Shown: positions 1-9,757 of the stretch, one piece after another
How positions within the stretch are numbered: position 1 is the first letter of the stretch
Layout: every line of letters begins with the position of its first letter
From: Chloracidobacterium sp.
GTDB lineage: Bacteria; Acidobacteriota; Blastocatellia; Chloracidobacteriales; Chloracidobacteriaceae
Direction: 5' to 3'
NCBI GenBank assembly: GCA_025057975.1
Contig: JANWUV010000001.1
Span: 62,001-126,000, forward strand
Length of the DNA stretch: 64,000 nucleotides
Program-made: the position numbers and the translations under genes
Notes under the pieces: generated by a model
What the model was told of the DNA's origin: nothing
The model's input: the letters and a program-made list of their open reading frames with translations, nothing else
Databases searched by the model: none

Positions 1-104
1 AATTTTCTTAGAAGCTTGGCTTTCTCATAGAGCGTACTTCATTTGAGAACGGCGGCGATAAAAAAGTCGGTCGCATTCCGCCTGCTTGCCAGGACGCTCA
101 TTCC

Positions 105-863
105 ATGCGTGTTTTTGCCCTTGGCGATCCTCACTTGTCCTTTGCCAGACCGAAGCCGATGCACATCTTCGGCGAACACTGGCGCGACCATGCCGCTAAG
201 ATCGAGCAGGCGTGGGCACGCATCGGGACGCCGGACGATGTACTCATTCTGGCCGGCGACCTTTCGTGGGCAATGCGGCTGGAAGACGCCCGTCCCGACC
301 TTGATTGGATCGCCCGCTTGCCCGGACGCAAACTCATCATTCGCGGCAACCATGACTTCTGGTGGCAGTCGCTCGCCAAGGTGCGGGCGGCGGCGGATGC
401 TTCCATCACGCCGCTCCAAGCTAGTTGCGTCATCATCGGGCGGATCGCCTTCGTTGGGACGCGCGGCTGGCAGTGTCCGGGCGACGAACCGAGTACAGAC
501 GTGCTGGAACGACAGGAAGCCGCCCTGCGCCGCGAGAAGCCGCGTCGTGAGTACACTGCGCAGGATCGAAAAATCTACGAACGCGAGGTGGGACGGCTGC
601 GGCTAGGGCTGGAGGCGGCGCGCCGGCAACGCACGGCGTTTGACCGGCTGGTGGTCATTCTCCACTATCCCCCGATGAACGCCCGGCATGAGCCAAGCGG
701 CTTCACGCAGTTGCTGGCGGAATACGAGGCCGACTGGTGCGTGTACGGTCATTTGCACGGCGAAGCCATTGCCACGGCGTTTAACGGCCGACTTGGGCGC
801 ACGCGCTTCCAACTGGTCAGCGCGGACAGCCTCGACTTCACGCCCTTCCAGCTTGAGCTATAA
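105..863 (+). CDS. Metallophosphoesterase (calcineurin-like)
   Basis: A 252-residue protein with the classic dinuclear-metal phosphoesterase blocks in order: GDPHLS near the N-terminus, GDLSW near residue 50, GNHDFWW near residue 80, and a C-terminal GHLHG. These residues bind two divalent metals and hydrolyse phosphomono- or diesters. The length and the WW after GNHDF fit the YkuE-like cytoplasmic group; there is no signal peptide. The substrate cannot be read from the sequence. It lies 21 bases before an MFS transporter gene on the same strand, so the two may be cotranscribed. The start at ATG 105 places the first metal motif directly at the N-terminus, as usual for the family. Confidence 0.88.
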   Translation: MRVFALGDPHLSFARPKPMHIFGEHWRDHAAKIEQAWARIGTPDDVLILAGDLSWAMRLEDARPDLDWIARLPGRKLIIRGNHDFWWQSLAKVRAAADASITPLQASCVIIGRIAFVGTRGWQCPGDEPSTDVLERQEAALRREKPRREYTAQDRKIYEREVGRLRLGLEAARRQRTAFDRLVVILHYPPMNARHEPSGFTQLLAEYEADWCVYGHLHGEAIATAFNGRLGRTRFQLVSADSLDFTPFQLEL

Positions 864-884
864 CGGCTTGCACCGACTTGACCT

Positions 885-2057
885 ATGACGACGCGCCGTC
901 CCATTTCACGCCCGATTCTACTGCTGGGAGTCGTCAGTTTGTTGACCGACATGGCGAGCGAAATGCTCTATCCCATCGCACCGCTGTATCTGACGGGAAC
1001 GCTGGGGGCGTCGCTTGTTTTGGTCGGGTCTCTGGAGGGTGTCGCCGAGGGCATGGGCGGTTTTCTGAAAGGTTACTTCGGCGCATTGTCCGACCGGTTG
1101 GGGACGCGCGCGCCGTTTGTTCGCGCCGGTTACACGCTGTCGGCGCTGTCAAAGCCGCTGCCGGGCCTCTGGCCGGCCGCCGGGGCGGTGGTCTTGGGAC
1201 GGCTCGCCGACCGCCTTGGCAAGGGCTTGCGGAGCGCGCCGCGCGACGCCCTACTGGCGGGTTACGCGCCAGTCGGCGCGCAAGGGCGCGTCTTTGGCTT
1301 CCACCGCGCGATGGACACCGCTGGAGCGGTGTTAGGTCCGGCGGCGGCGTTGGCGTTTCTTGCGCTGCGGCCAGGCGACTATCGGACGTTGTTCCTGCTG
1401 GCTTTTTTTCCGGGCGTCTTGGCGGCGCTTTGCGTGTGGCGGGTGACGGACACGCCGTTTCAGCCTGCGCCGACGCGCCGCTTTGCGCCGTTTGCGGTTT
1501 TTGCCTACTGGCGACGTTCATCGCCGGCGTACCGCCACCTTGTCGTCGCCCTGACGCTGTTTGGGCTGGTCAACAGCAGCGATGTATTTTTGATTCTCAA
1601 GGCGCGGCAAGTCGGCTTTTCCGACGCCGCCGCCGTCGGCGGCTACGTCCTGTACAACGCTGTCTATGCGTTGGCGGCCTATCCAGCTGGCGACTTAGCC
1701 GACCGGCTAGGTAAGCAGCGGGTGCTGATATGGGGATTGGGACTTTACGCCGCCGTCTATGTTGGTTTCGCGCTGCTGACCCAGGCCTGGCAAGCCTGGG
1801 CCTGCTTTGCCGTCTATGGGTTGTACGCCGCCGCAACGGAAGGCGTCGGTAAGGCGTGGATTGCCGACCTGACGCCGCCTGAAGAACGTGGCGCGGCCAT
1901 TGGGCTGCAGACGATGTTAGCGAGTTTCAGCGTTATCGCGGCGAGTACGGCGGCGGGCTTGCTCTGGGAAAAGGTTCATCCGTCTGCGCCGTTCTGGGTT
2001 GCCGCCGCCGGAGCAGGATTGTCTCTGCTTTGGTTGCGCGCCGCGCCGCGCATATGA
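885..2057 (+). CDS. MFS transporter
   Basis: A 390-residue polytopic membrane protein with about twelve hydrophobic segments. It has an MFS loop 2-3 region (GALSDRLG, about residues 65-72) and a matching DLADRLGKQRV in the second half, the internal repeat expected of the superfamily. GKGLRSAPRDALLA after the fourth segment is typical of a bacterial MFS subgroup often annotated as drug or sugar exporters. The substrate is not identifiable. The gene starts shortly after the phosphoesterase and ends about 95 bases before the VWA-domain gene. Confidence 0.85.
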   Translation: MTTRRPISRPILLLGVVSLLTDMASEMLYPIAPLYLTGTLGASLVLVGSLEGVAEGMGGFLKGYFGALSDRLGTRAPFVRAGYTLSALSKPLPGLWPAAGAVVLGRLADRLGKGLRSAPRDALLAGYAPVGAQGRVFGFHRAMDTAGAVLGPAAALAFLALRPGDYRTLFLLAFFPGVLAALCVWRVTDTPFQPAPTRRFAPFAVFAYWRRSSPAYRHLVVALTLFGLVNSSDVFLILKARQVGFSDAAAVGGYVLYNAVYALAAYPAGDLADRLGKQRVLIWGLGLYAAVYVGFALLTQAWQAWACFAVYGLYAAATEGVGKAWIADLTPPEERGAAIGLQTMLASFSVIAASTAAGLLWEKVHPSAPFWVAAAGAGLSLLWLRAAPRI

Positions 2058-2151
2058 GCGCCTGTTCCAGTCTCGCTTGTCGTCGCGGGCTGACTGTGAC
2101 AAAACGCCGCCGAGGTGTTTGTCGCGGCATAGGCAACGCTAGGAGCTGGGT

Positions 2152-3441
2152 ATGAGACAAACCCAAGTGAAGTCAGCACTTGGAGGTGACGACGTGAACT
2201 GGATACGGGTTTTCGGTCGCAGCACCGGTCGTTTTCCGGTCATCATTTTTTGCGCGATTTTTTGCGCGCTGGCGGTTGGATCACCGGCCGTTGCCCCGCT
2301 CCCCACAGCGCTGGCGCAGTCAGGCGCGACGCGCAAAACATCGCCGCCGCCCAACGACAAGCCGAACCGGACACTCCCAGACGAAAAACCATCCACCAAG
2401 CCCGGCGACGCCCCCCAAGGCGGCCAAGACCCAGACCGTCCTATGGGGACGCCGCGCCGCCGCCCGCCCACGAAAGAACCAACGACTGACGACGACGGCA
2501 ACGTCATCGTTCTCACAACAAACGTCGTCAACTTGGAAGTCGTCGTCTGTGACAAAAAAACCGGTCGCATTTTCACCGATTTGAAGCCGTCCAACTTCAC
2601 CATTCTCGAAGACGGTGTCAAACAGGACATCACCAACTTTCAGACCGGCGACAGCTCCATCACGTTGGTCATGGTGCTGGAATACAGCCGCGTCATCGGC
2701 CCGTTGGTTTTTGAAGTGCTTGAACCGGCGGCGCAGTTCATTGAACGGTTCGTCCGCCCAAACGATTACATTTCGATTGTGCCTTTCGACATTCGCCCCA
2801 AGGTCCTGACTGACTTCACCAACGACCCGGCGGTGCTGCGGTCAAGCATCGCGCTGCTATACCGAAACTTTCCGGCGTTTACCGAAAGCAATCTCTTTGA
2901 CGCGCTCAAATTCGTCATCAAGGGCGGCAAACTTGACGGCGAGGACTACACCGGACTGGAGGAAGTGCAGGGGCGGACGGCGATTTTACTTATCGCGCTG
3001 GGGATTGACACCTTCAGCCGCATCAACTACGACCAAGCACGCAAAATCGTCGAGAACGCTGGCGTGCCCATCTACTGCATTGGCATCGGTAATCTGTTTT
3101 ACAAGCTCAATGACCCGCTGCTGTCCCCGGAAGCCAATCTCACATTTCTTCAAGCGTTCAACACGCTGCGCACCTTCGCCGAAAGCTCCGGCGGACGCTA
3201 CTTCCCGGTGACATTTGTCGGCGAACTGCCCACCACCCTGCGCTCGATAGATGCGCTGCTGCGCAGCCAGTATAGCATCGGCTATGAACCGACCAATCCA
3301 CGCCGGGAGGGCAAGCGCCGGAAGATTGAGGTGCTGGTAGACATTGACGGCGACGGCAAACCGGACAACAAGCGGTTGGAGCTTCAGTACCGCCGGAGCT
3401 ATGTCGAGCCGGGAGGCGGTGATGGCAAGCGCAAGAAGTAA
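2152..3441 (+). CDS. VWFA-related acidobacterial-type secreted protein
   Basis: A 429-residue secreted or membrane-anchored protein: a hydrophobic segment at about residues 28-55, a proline/charge-rich linker (60-115), then an N-terminal beta domain with FTILEDGVKQDI and a von Willebrand A fold. The order 'NVVNLEVVV...DLKPSNFTILEDG' before a VWA fold is the hallmark of the acidobacterial VWFA-related family (TIGR03436-like). The metal site is degenerate: where DxSxS is expected the sequence reads EYSRV (E177, S179, V181). Two starts are possible: ATG 2152 with AGGAG at 2141, or GTG 2194 with GGAGG at 2182. The second would give a cleaner signal peptide. The next gene starts inside its 3' end, suggesting cotranslation. 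Confidence 0.85.
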   Translation: MRQTQVKSALGGDDVNWIRVFGRSTGRFPVIIFCAIFCALAVGSPAVAPLPTALAQSGATRKTSPPPNDKPNRTLPDEKPSTKPGDAPQGGQDPDRPMGTPRRRPPTKEPTTDDDGNVIVLTTNVVNLEVVVCDKKTGRIFTDLKPSNFTILEDGVKQDITNFQTGDSSITLVMVLEYSRVIGPLVFEVLEPAAQFIERFVRPNDYISIVPFDIRPKVLTDFTNDPAVLRSSIALLYRNFPAFTESNLFDALKFVIKGGKLDGEDYTGLEEVQGRTAILLIALGIDTFSRINYDQARKIVENAGVPIYCIGIGNLFYKLNDPLLSPEANLTFLQAFNTLRTFAESSGGRYFPVTFVGELPTTLRSIDALLRSQYSIGYEPTNPRREGKRRKIEVLVDIDGDGKPDNKRLELQYRRSYVEPGGGDGKRKK

Positions 3442-4108
3442 CCCGTCGCGCCTCGCACGGCGACGGTTTCTGGGTTGGTTCCTGCTTGCCGGGGGCGGAT
3501 TATTAGGCGTACCAGTCGTCCGACCGGTTTCGGGATGCGCTGCCGGCGCAAGCGTGGACGCCCGCGCCGTTTTCGCTGGTGTGCTCCGGCGGTACGGACG
3601 CCTAACGGCGCTGACGGCGGATTTCACGCAGATTCATCAGGGCCGCCAAACCCTCCGCGAGCAAGGCAAACTGGCGCTTCGGCGCAATGGACGTATGCGG
3701 TGGGACTACGCCGCGCCCAACGTCAAGCAGTTCATCTGCGACGGCAAGCAAACCTACTTTTACAGCGCCGCCCGTGGGCGATACGTGGTTGAGCCGGTAC
3801 GCGCCAGCCGCGACCCTCGGACGCCGTTTTTGTTCCTGCTGGGTGACCAGCGCGCGGCGCGGCTGTTCAGTCAGGTGGAGCTGGCGGCTGAGCCGCCGGT
3901 TCGAGCCGGCTACGTGGTACTGCGCCTGACGCCGCGCGAACGCCTTGAAACGGTCACGGCGGTGTTGGCAGAGTGCCACCCGACGACCTTCGAGTTGGCG
4001 CGCATTTCGCTGTTGAGCGCTTCCGGTGGCCGCGATGATTTTCTGTTCTCGAACATCGTTGAAAACCCATCGCTGCCGGAAAAGCTTTTCGAGTTCACGC
4101 TGCCCTGA
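3422..4108 (+). CDS. LolA-like outer-membrane lipoprotein carrier
   Basis: A 228-residue exported protein. The ATG at 3422 is preferred because it begins just before a twin-arginine-like signal (RRRFLGWFLLAGGG) and overlaps the VWA gene by 20 bases; a longer frame to 3344 would lie wholly inside that gene. The mature part has the LolA pattern: LTALTADFTQ, then GKLALRRNGRMRWDY and FICDGKQTYFY, forming the half-barrel that carries lipoproteins or hydrophobic molecules across the periplasm. True LolA works with LolB or LolCDE, none of which is nearby, so a paralogous carrier function is possible. Confidence 0.75.
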   Translation: MASARSNPSRLARRRFLGWFLLAGGGLLGVPVVRPVSGCAAGASVDARAVFAGVLRRYGRLTALTADFTQIHQGRQTLREQGKLALRRNGRMRWDYAAPNVKQFICDGKQTYFYSAARGRYVVEPVRASRDPRTPFLFLLGDQRAARLFSQVELAAEPPVRAGYVVLRLTPRERLETVTAVLAECHPTTFELARISLLSASGGRDDFLFSNIVENPSLPEKLFEFTLP

Positions 4109-4275
4109 GCTGCTGTGTCAACATAACGGAGGTCACGTGCGCCCCGATGAAGGTCGCCACTGCCCCTGCCTGTTAGCGATCAAAAGGACACGGCGACTTG
4201 GCGCGGGCCGGCACAAGCAGACATAGCAAGCTGACGCAGATTGAGAGCACACTTAGCGTATAGCCCTGTTCATTG

Positions 4276-4300
4276 GGGACGGCGGAGACGACGCCGTCCC
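4276..4300. terminator. Terminator-like hairpin
   Basis: Perfect 9-bp stem GGGACGGCG / CGCCGTCCC with a 7-base loop, followed by TTCCCC. The tail is not a clean T run, so a Rho-independent function is only probable. Confidence 0.45.
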
Positions 4301-4402
4301 TTCCCCACTCAGCCTGACACGGTGACCCGCACGCCGATTGCGAGTGGGACCGGATTCCGCTACAACCTAGCCGTTTCGTCAACGACTCACAGGGATTCGG
4401 TA

Positions 4403-4425
4403 GAAAGGCCCGCCGACGGCCTTTC
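4403..4425 (+). promoter_or_regulatory. 5' leader hairpin before the aminotransferase
   Basis: Perfect 8-bp stem GAAAGGCC / GGCCTTTC with a 7-base loop, ending 6 bases before the ribosome binding site GAGGAAAGG (4432-4440). Its position could affect translation initiation or mRNA stability. It might equally be a chance structure. Confidence 0.35.
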
Positions 4426-4446
4426 CGCGCCGAGGAAAGGCTTTGT

Positions 4447-5649
4447 ATGACCAGTCCTGCGCCGTTTCGTCCCGCCGAACGGACGAAGAACTACAACTAT
4501 GCGATTCGCAATATCGTCGCGGCCGCCAAAGCCGTCGAAGCCGAAGGGCGGCCGGTGCTATACCTGAACATTGGCGATCCAGTGCTTTACGGCTTCCAAC
4601 CGCCAGCTGCCCTGACGGAAGCCTTGGCGCGCGCCGCCCGCGACGGCCACAACGGCTACGCGCCGTCGGTCGGGACACTCGCGGCGCGTGAAGCCGTCGT
4701 CCGTGACGCCGAAGCGCGCGGCGTGTACCTGTCGCCGGATGATGTTGTGATCAGTTCCGGCGCGTCTGAAGCGGCGGACATGCTGCTCAGCGCGCTGCTG
4801 GAGCCGGGCGACGATGTACTGACACCTTGCCCGACCTATCCGCTCTATACGGCGATCATCGCCAAGCTGGGCGCGCGTGAAAACTACTACCGGCTTGATC
4901 CGGCGCAGGGCTGGACGCCCGACCCGGACGAAATCCGCGCCAAGATCACACCCCGAACGCGCGCCATCGTCATCATCAACCCAAACAATCCCTGCGGCTC
5001 GGTCTATGACGCCCGGCTGCTGTTGGAACTCCTCACCATTGCCGAAGAACACCGGCTTGTCGTCATTGCGGACGAGGTTTACTACCGGTTGACCTATGGG
5101 CCGCCGCCGCCGCCAATGGCGCAGCTGGCCGCCGGGATGGATGTGCCGGTCGTTACGCTGGAAAGTCTCTCAAAGTCACACCTTGTCCCCGGCTGGCGAG
5201 TCGGCTGGATGACCTACACGAATACACAACGGTTCGGCGATGTCATCGCCGCCGTCCGCAAAATCGCCGAGGCGCGCATTTGCAGCCCGCTGCCGACCCA
5301 GCAGGCGTTGCCGGCGGCGCTCGCCGACCAATCTCACCTGCCAGGGCTGGTTGAGGAAATGAAGCTCCGGGCCGCGATCACCGTTGAAGCGCTCAACGCC
5401 ATCCCCGGCTTGAACTGCGTGGCGCCACAGGCGGCCTTCTACGCTATGGGACAGGTTGAGGACCTCAAGGGACAGACAGACGAAGCGTTTGTTCTGGCGC
5501 TTTTACGTGCGACGGGCGTACTGTTTGTCCACGGCTCCGGCTTCGGCCTCGACCCCTATGCTGGTTACTTCCGCATTGTCTTCTTGCCGCCGCCGGACAC
5601 GCTGCGCGATGTCTATGCGCGTCTGGCGACTTATGTTCGGCAACGCTGA
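4447..5649 (+). CDS. Class I/II PLP-dependent aminotransferase (AlaA-like)
   Basis: A 400-residue fold-type I aminotransferase. Visible landmarks are LYLNIGDPV near the N-terminus, SSGASEAADM for phosphate binding, NPNNPCGSV with the substrate-binding Asn, IADEVYYRL with the PLP-pairing Asp, and the Schiff-base lysine in SLSKSHLVPGWRVGW. The spacing resembles the AlaA/YfdZ-like group that transfers amino groups between glutamate and pyruvate or related acids, but the exact substrate is inferred. ATG 4447 has a strong ribosome binding site (GAGGAAAGG, spacing 6). Confidence 0.88.
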   Translation: MTSPAPFRPAERTKNYNYAIRNIVAAAKAVEAEGRPVLYLNIGDPVLYGFQPPAALTEALARAARDGHNGYAPSVGTLAAREAVVRDAEARGVYLSPDDVVISSGASEAADMLLSALLEPGDDVLTPCPTYPLYTAIIAKLGARENYYRLDPAQGWTPDPDEIRAKITPRTRAIVIINPNNPCGSVYDARLLLELLTIAEEHRLVVIADEVYYRLTYGPPPPPMAQLAAGMDVPVVTLESLSKSHLVPGWRVGWMTYTNTQRFGDVIAAVRKIAEARICSPLPTQQALPAALADQSHLPGLVEEMKLRAAITVEALNAIPGLNCVAPQAAFYAMGQVEDLKGQTDEAFVLALLRATGVLFVHGSGFGLDPYAGYFRIVFLPPPDTLRDVYARLATYVRQR

Positions 5650-5754
5650 GGCAGCGTGTATAGTTAGGCGCGACAACAAAAACGATTCAAAACTTGCGCT
5701 GTTCGTCCCGTCACGACAACAGGCGGCGGACAGTGTTGGAAAGCGGGCGCGGTT

Positions 5755-7572
5755 ATGCGGGAGTTTCTGAAGTACGTCTTTGCCAGCCTGACTGGTACCG
5801 TTATCTTTTTCGGTATTCTGCTGGGCGGCGTTCTCTTGTTGCTGGCCTCGATTGTGTCCCTGTCAGGCGGGCGGGGAGTCGAGCCTGACGTACGCGACAA
5901 AACCATCCTCGTCTTTGACCTCTCAACAACAATTTCCGATGTTGCGCCCAGCGAAGATGGGCGCAACATCGATGTGCAGCGCTTTTTGCGCGGCGGCAGC
6001 GGGCGGATTCTCCCCCTGAGCACCGCCCTGGACTGCCTCGACAAAGCCGCCGCCGACAAGCGGATTGTCGGGCTTTACCTGCACGGGAACCTGCAAAGCG
6101 AAGGTTACGGCTCCGGTTTCGCCGCGCTGCGTGAAATCCGTGAGGCGTTGCTGCGCTTCAAGGCCGCCGGAAAGCCTATCTATGCCTACAATGAGACCTA
6201 TAGTGAACGGGACTACTACTTGGCGTCCGTAGCGGACAAGATTTTCCTCAATCCCTTCGGCTCAATAGAAATGAACGGTCTCGCCTCGGAAGTGATGTTC
6301 CTGGGCGAGGCGCTCAAGAAGTACGGCGTAGGTGTTCAGGTCACGCGGGTCGGCAAATACAAATCGGCCGTCGAGCCGCTGATCCTCGACAAGATGAGTC
6401 CTGAAAGCCGTGAGCAGACCCAGAAGCTGCTGGACGATGTATGGAGCGAGTTTGTCGCCAGCGTCGCCCCGACCCGCCAACTGACGCCCGACGACCTGCA
6501 ACGGCTGGCGAACGAAAAAGCCATCCTGACCGGAGAAGACGCCGTAGCGGCCAAGTTGGCGGATCAGACCGCCTACTTTGATCAAGTGCTGACCGAACTG
6601 CGTAAGGTGACGGAAGTTGGGCAGGACGCCCCGTTTCGGCAAGTGAACCTGACAAGTTATGCGCGGGTGTCGCGTCGCTCGCTGGGCTTGGAACGCACCT
6701 CCCGCAATATCATCGCCGTCGTTTACGCCGAAGGCGAGATTGTGGATGGACAGGGCAACGACGGGCAAATCGGCGGCGACCGGCTCGCCAAAGAACTGCG
6801 CAAGTTGCGCCAAGACCGGGCCATCAAAGCCATCGTGCTGCGCGTCAATAGCCCCGGCGGCAGCGCCTTGGCTTCCGAAGTGATTCGGCGCGAACTGGCC
6901 GAAACGCGCGCCGCTGGCAAACCCGTCATCATCTCGATGGGCAGTGTCGCGGCGTCCGGCGGTTACTGGATTTCAACCGCCAGCGACAAAATCTTTGCTG
7001 CGCCTAACACGATTACCGGCTCGATCGGCGTCTTCGGCATCCTGCCGAACATCCAAAAGCTGGCCGCCGACTACGGCGTGACGTGGGACACAACCAAAAC
7101 CAACCGCTACGCTGATTTGGGAACGATTACGCGCCCCAAGACTGAGGAAGAACTCAAGCTCATCCAAGCCAACGTCGATCGGATTTACGATGAATTCCTG
7201 ACGCGCGTGGCCGAGGCCCGCAAGCTCTCGAAGGAAGCCGTGCAAGAGATCGCTCAGGGGCGTGTGTGGTCAGGCGCGGAAGCCAAGCGGCTGGGGCTGG
7301 TAGATGAATTTGGCGGTTTGGAAGCGGCTATCCGGGCGGCGGCTGAGGCGGCTAAGTTGGGCGCGGATTGGAAGATTGCAGAGTACCCCAAGCGCCGCAA
7401 CTTGGCAGAACAGCTTGCCAAGCTCCTGGCGGATGAGGAGCCTGACCGGTTGGCGCAAGGGCCGCTCCAGCGTGAATTAGAGCGGATCTGGACTGAGGCG
7501 GCAGCGCTGGCCGCGCTCAATGACCCGCTGGGCGTCTACGCCCGGCTGCCCTTCACACTCCGCTTCAACTAA
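5755..7572 (+). CDS. sppA: Signal peptide peptidase SppA, 67-kDa type
   Basis: A 605-residue protein with one N-terminal membrane segment (about residues 8-38) and two tandem S49 domains, the long enterobacterial-type layout. The catalytic lysine is in the N-terminal half (RVGKYKSAVEP, near residue 205). The nucleophilic serine is in the C-terminal half (GSVAASGGYW, near residue 400), preceded by VNSPGGSALASE. It cuts leftover signal peptides in the membrane. It stands alone between the aminotransferase and a response regulator gene. Confidence 0.92.
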   Translation: MREFLKYVFASLTGTVIFFGILLGGVLLLLASIVSLSGGRGVEPDVRDKTILVFDLSTTISDVAPSEDGRNIDVQRFLRGGSGRILPLSTALDCLDKAAADKRIVGLYLHGNLQSEGYGSGFAALREIREALLRFKAAGKPIYAYNETYSERDYYLASVADKIFLNPFGSIEMNGLASEVMFLGEALKKYGVGVQVTRVGKYKSAVEPLILDKMSPESREQTQKLLDDVWSEFVASVAPTRQLTPDDLQRLANEKAILTGEDAVAAKLADQTAYFDQVLTELRKVTEVGQDAPFRQVNLTSYARVSRRSLGLERTSRNIIAVVYAEGEIVDGQGNDGQIGGDRLAKELRKLRQDRAIKAIVLRVNSPGGSALASEVIRRELAETRAAGKPVIISMGSVAASGGYWISTASDKIFAAPNTITGSIGVFGILPNIQKLAADYGVTWDTTKTNRYADLGTITRPKTEEELKLIQANVDRIYDEFLTRVAEARKLSKEAVQEIAQGRVWSGAEAKRLGLVDEFGGLEAAIRAAAEAAKLGADWKIAEYPKRRNLAEQLAKLLADEEPDRLAQGPLQRELERIWTEAAALAALNDPLGVYARLPFTLRFN

Positions 7573-7663
7573 AGGCCTGCGCAACAAGCGGCCCCGTCCG
7601 GCGCGCGCGGAACGCCGATGTATGTTTCTCACTGAGCCCTAATCTTACTGAGCCCTAAAAGCC

Positions 7664-8815
7664 ATGGATGACGCCCGCATTCGAAACGCCAAGATTCTTG
7701 TGGTTGACGATCTCGAACTAAACATCAAACTGCTGGAGAATCTCTTGGCGGAGGCTGGGTATCGGAACGTTTACAGCACCACCGATTCCCGTCAAGTCGC
7801 GCGACTCTACCGAGAACTGTCACCTGACTTGGTGCTGCTCGACCTCCACATGCCGCACCGCGACGGCTTCCAAGTCATGGAAGACCTGCGCGAAATCGAG
7901 CGGGATTCCTACATTCCGGTACTGGTTCTAACCGGGCTTCCTGACCACGCGACACGACTGCGGGCGCTGGAAGCCGGTGCGCGTGATTTCCTAAGCAAGC
8001 CTTTCGAGCACGTCGAAGCGCTGACGCGCATCCGCAACATGATTGAGGTGCGGCTATTGCACAACGATGTCCGCGAACAAAACCGACGGCTTGAAGAAAA
8101 GGTCCGCGAGCGAACCCAGCAGCTTCGGGAGACCCAGTTGGAAATCGTCCGTCGGTTGGGGCGGGCGGCGGAATACCGTGACAACGTGACTGGCATGCAC
8201 GTCATTCGGATGAGCCACTACTGCGCCGAACTGGCCCGGGCCATCGGTTGGGACGAAGAAGCCTGTGAAATGCTGCTGCATGCCAGCCCAATGCACGACA
8301 TTGGGAAAATCGGTATTCCTGACCGAATTCTCCTCAAGGAAGGCCAGCTCACGCCCGAAGAGTGGGAAGTCATGAAATCCCATGCCACCATCGGAGCGGA
8401 GTTGCTGAGCGGCTCCAACTCGCCGTTGATGCAAATGGCGATGGAAATCGCCCTCTCACATCACGAGAAATGGGACGGCTCCGGTTATCCGCGCGGCCTC
8501 AAGGGCGAAGACATCCCGATTGTCGGACGGATTGTGGCGCTGTGTGACGTGTTTGACGCCCTGACGACCGAACGCCCTTACAAACAAGCTTGGCCTGTTG
8601 AGGATGTCATCGCTGAACTAGAGCGTCAGAGCGGAAAGCACTTTGATCCCTACCTAGTCGAAACGTTCAAGAAGATTCTCCCCAAGATTCTACAAATCCG
8701 TGAACGCTACACGGAAAAGGCGGCGACCGCCGCCGCCAAACACAGCGGTAGCCGCCAGCCGTTAGCGCCGGACGAAAAGTACCACCTGCCGCCCTATTTC
8801 CAACCGCAAACGTGA
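7664..8815 (+). CDS. Response regulator with HD-GYP domain
   Basis: A 383-residue two-domain protein. An N-terminal receiver domain (about residues 9-125) has the acidic pocket (VVDDLE), the phospho-acceptor Asp in LVLLDLHMP and the Lys in FLSKPFE. After a coiled-coil linker rich in Glu, Arg and Gln (about 130-165) comes an HD-GYP domain with HASPMHDIGKIGIPD and HHEKWDGSGYPRGL. HD-GYP proteins hydrolyse cyclic di-GMP; the intact HD and GYP motifs suggest it is active. No histidine kinase is adjacent, so the input signal is unknown. Confidence 0.92.
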   Translation: MDDARIRNAKILVVDDLELNIKLLENLLAEAGYRNVYSTTDSRQVARLYRELSPDLVLLDLHMPHRDGFQVMEDLREIERDSYIPVLVLTGLPDHATRLRALEAGARDFLSKPFEHVEALTRIRNMIEVRLLHNDVREQNRRLEEKVRERTQQLRETQLEIVRRLGRAAEYRDNVTGMHVIRMSHYCAELARAIGWDEEACEMLLHASPMHDIGKIGIPDRILLKEGQLTPEEWEVMKSHATIGAELLSGSNSPLMQMAMEIALSHHEKWDGSGYPRGLKGEDIPIVGRIVALCDVFDALTTERPYKQAWPVEDVIAELERQSGKHFDPYLVETFKKILPKILQIRERYTEKAATAAAKHSGSRQPLAPDEKYHLPPYFQPQT

Positions 8816-9002
8816 GTTCCGGCAGGGACGGGCGCGACGCCTACGCCTGACGCACTGACCAATCACGTTGGTGCAGTCGCCGATTTGCTCCCGGGCTGCA
8901 AGACGCGCCGCTCCCGCCCCCTGTGGTAGAGTCACGGGCGTCAGTTGGTTTGAAAAACTTGACGAGTTTTGACACTTGCCTGGCTGAGGGAACCCAAACG
9001 TC

Positions 9003-9749
9003 ATGTCCGGTCACAGTAAATGGCACACCATCAAGCACAAGAAAAGCGCGCTGGACGCCAAACGCGGCAAGATTACAACGCGGTTGGTTAAGGAGCTGAC
9101 GGTGGCGGCGCGGGTTGGCGGCGGCGATCCGGCCGGCAATCCGCGTTTGCGCAAGGCCATCGCCGACGCCAAAGCCGAGAACATTCCGAACGACACGATT
9201 GAGCGGGCCATCAAACGTGGGACCGGCGAAATCGAAGGCGCTACATACGAAGAAATCATCTACGAAGGTTATGGCCCCGCCGGTGTCGCCATCTTGATTG
9301 AGGCGGCGACCGACAACCGCAATCGTACGGTCAGCGAGCTCCGGCATTTGTTTGCTAAAAACGGCGGCAACTTAGGCGAAACCGGCAGCGTCAGTTGGCT
9401 CTTTGAGCCTAAAGGCGTCATCACGGTTGAGAAGAGCGTCAAATCGGAGGAAGAACTGTTCGAGATCGCTGTTGGGGCTGGTGCGGAAGACATGCGCGAT
9501 CTGGACGAATACTGGGAAATTCAAACCCAACCGGAAGCCTTCGACGCGGTTTTGGCGGCGCTGAAGGCGGCAAACATTCCTACTGTTTCCGCCGACCTAA
9601 CGCGCGTCCCCAAAACCTACGTCAGGCTTGAAGGTAAGGATGCGCAACAGATGCTCAAGCTGTACGAAGCCCTCGACGATCATGACGACGTACAGAAAAT
9701 CTTGACCAACTTCGAGATAGATGACGCCGAGTTCGACCGACTGAAGTAG
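9003..9749 (+). CDS. YebC/PmpR family regulator or translation factor
   Basis: A 248-residue protein opening with SGHSKWHTIKHKK, the signature of the family, followed by GGGDPAGNPRLRKAI and the acidic YEGYGPAGVAILIEA block. Family members have been described as DNA-binding regulators and, more recently, as factors helping ribosomes through difficult sequences. It leads a tight three-gene set: the hydrolase starts 8 bases after its stop and rsmI 5 bases after that. Confidence 0.93.
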   Translation: MSGHSKWHTIKHKKSALDAKRGKITTRLVKELTVAARVGGGDPAGNPRLRKAIADAKAENIPNDTIERAIKRGTGEIEGATYEEIIYEGYGPAGVAILIEAATDNRNRTVSELRHLFAKNGGNLGETGSVSWLFEPKGVITVEKSVKSEEELFEIAVGAGAEDMRDLDEYWEIQTQPEAFDAVLAALKAANIPTVSADLTRVPKTYVRLEGKDAQQMLKLYEALDDHDDVQKILTNFEIDDAEFDRLK

Positions 9750-9757
9750 CGCGCAGT

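Larger units (their letters stand above)
4109..4446. other. Intergenic region with two hairpins
   Basis: No convincing gene is seen in these 338 bases. They hold a GC-rich hairpin (4276-4300) that could end the VWA/LolA transcript, and a second perfect hairpin (4403-4425) just before the aminotransferase ribosome binding site. Confidence 0.6.
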
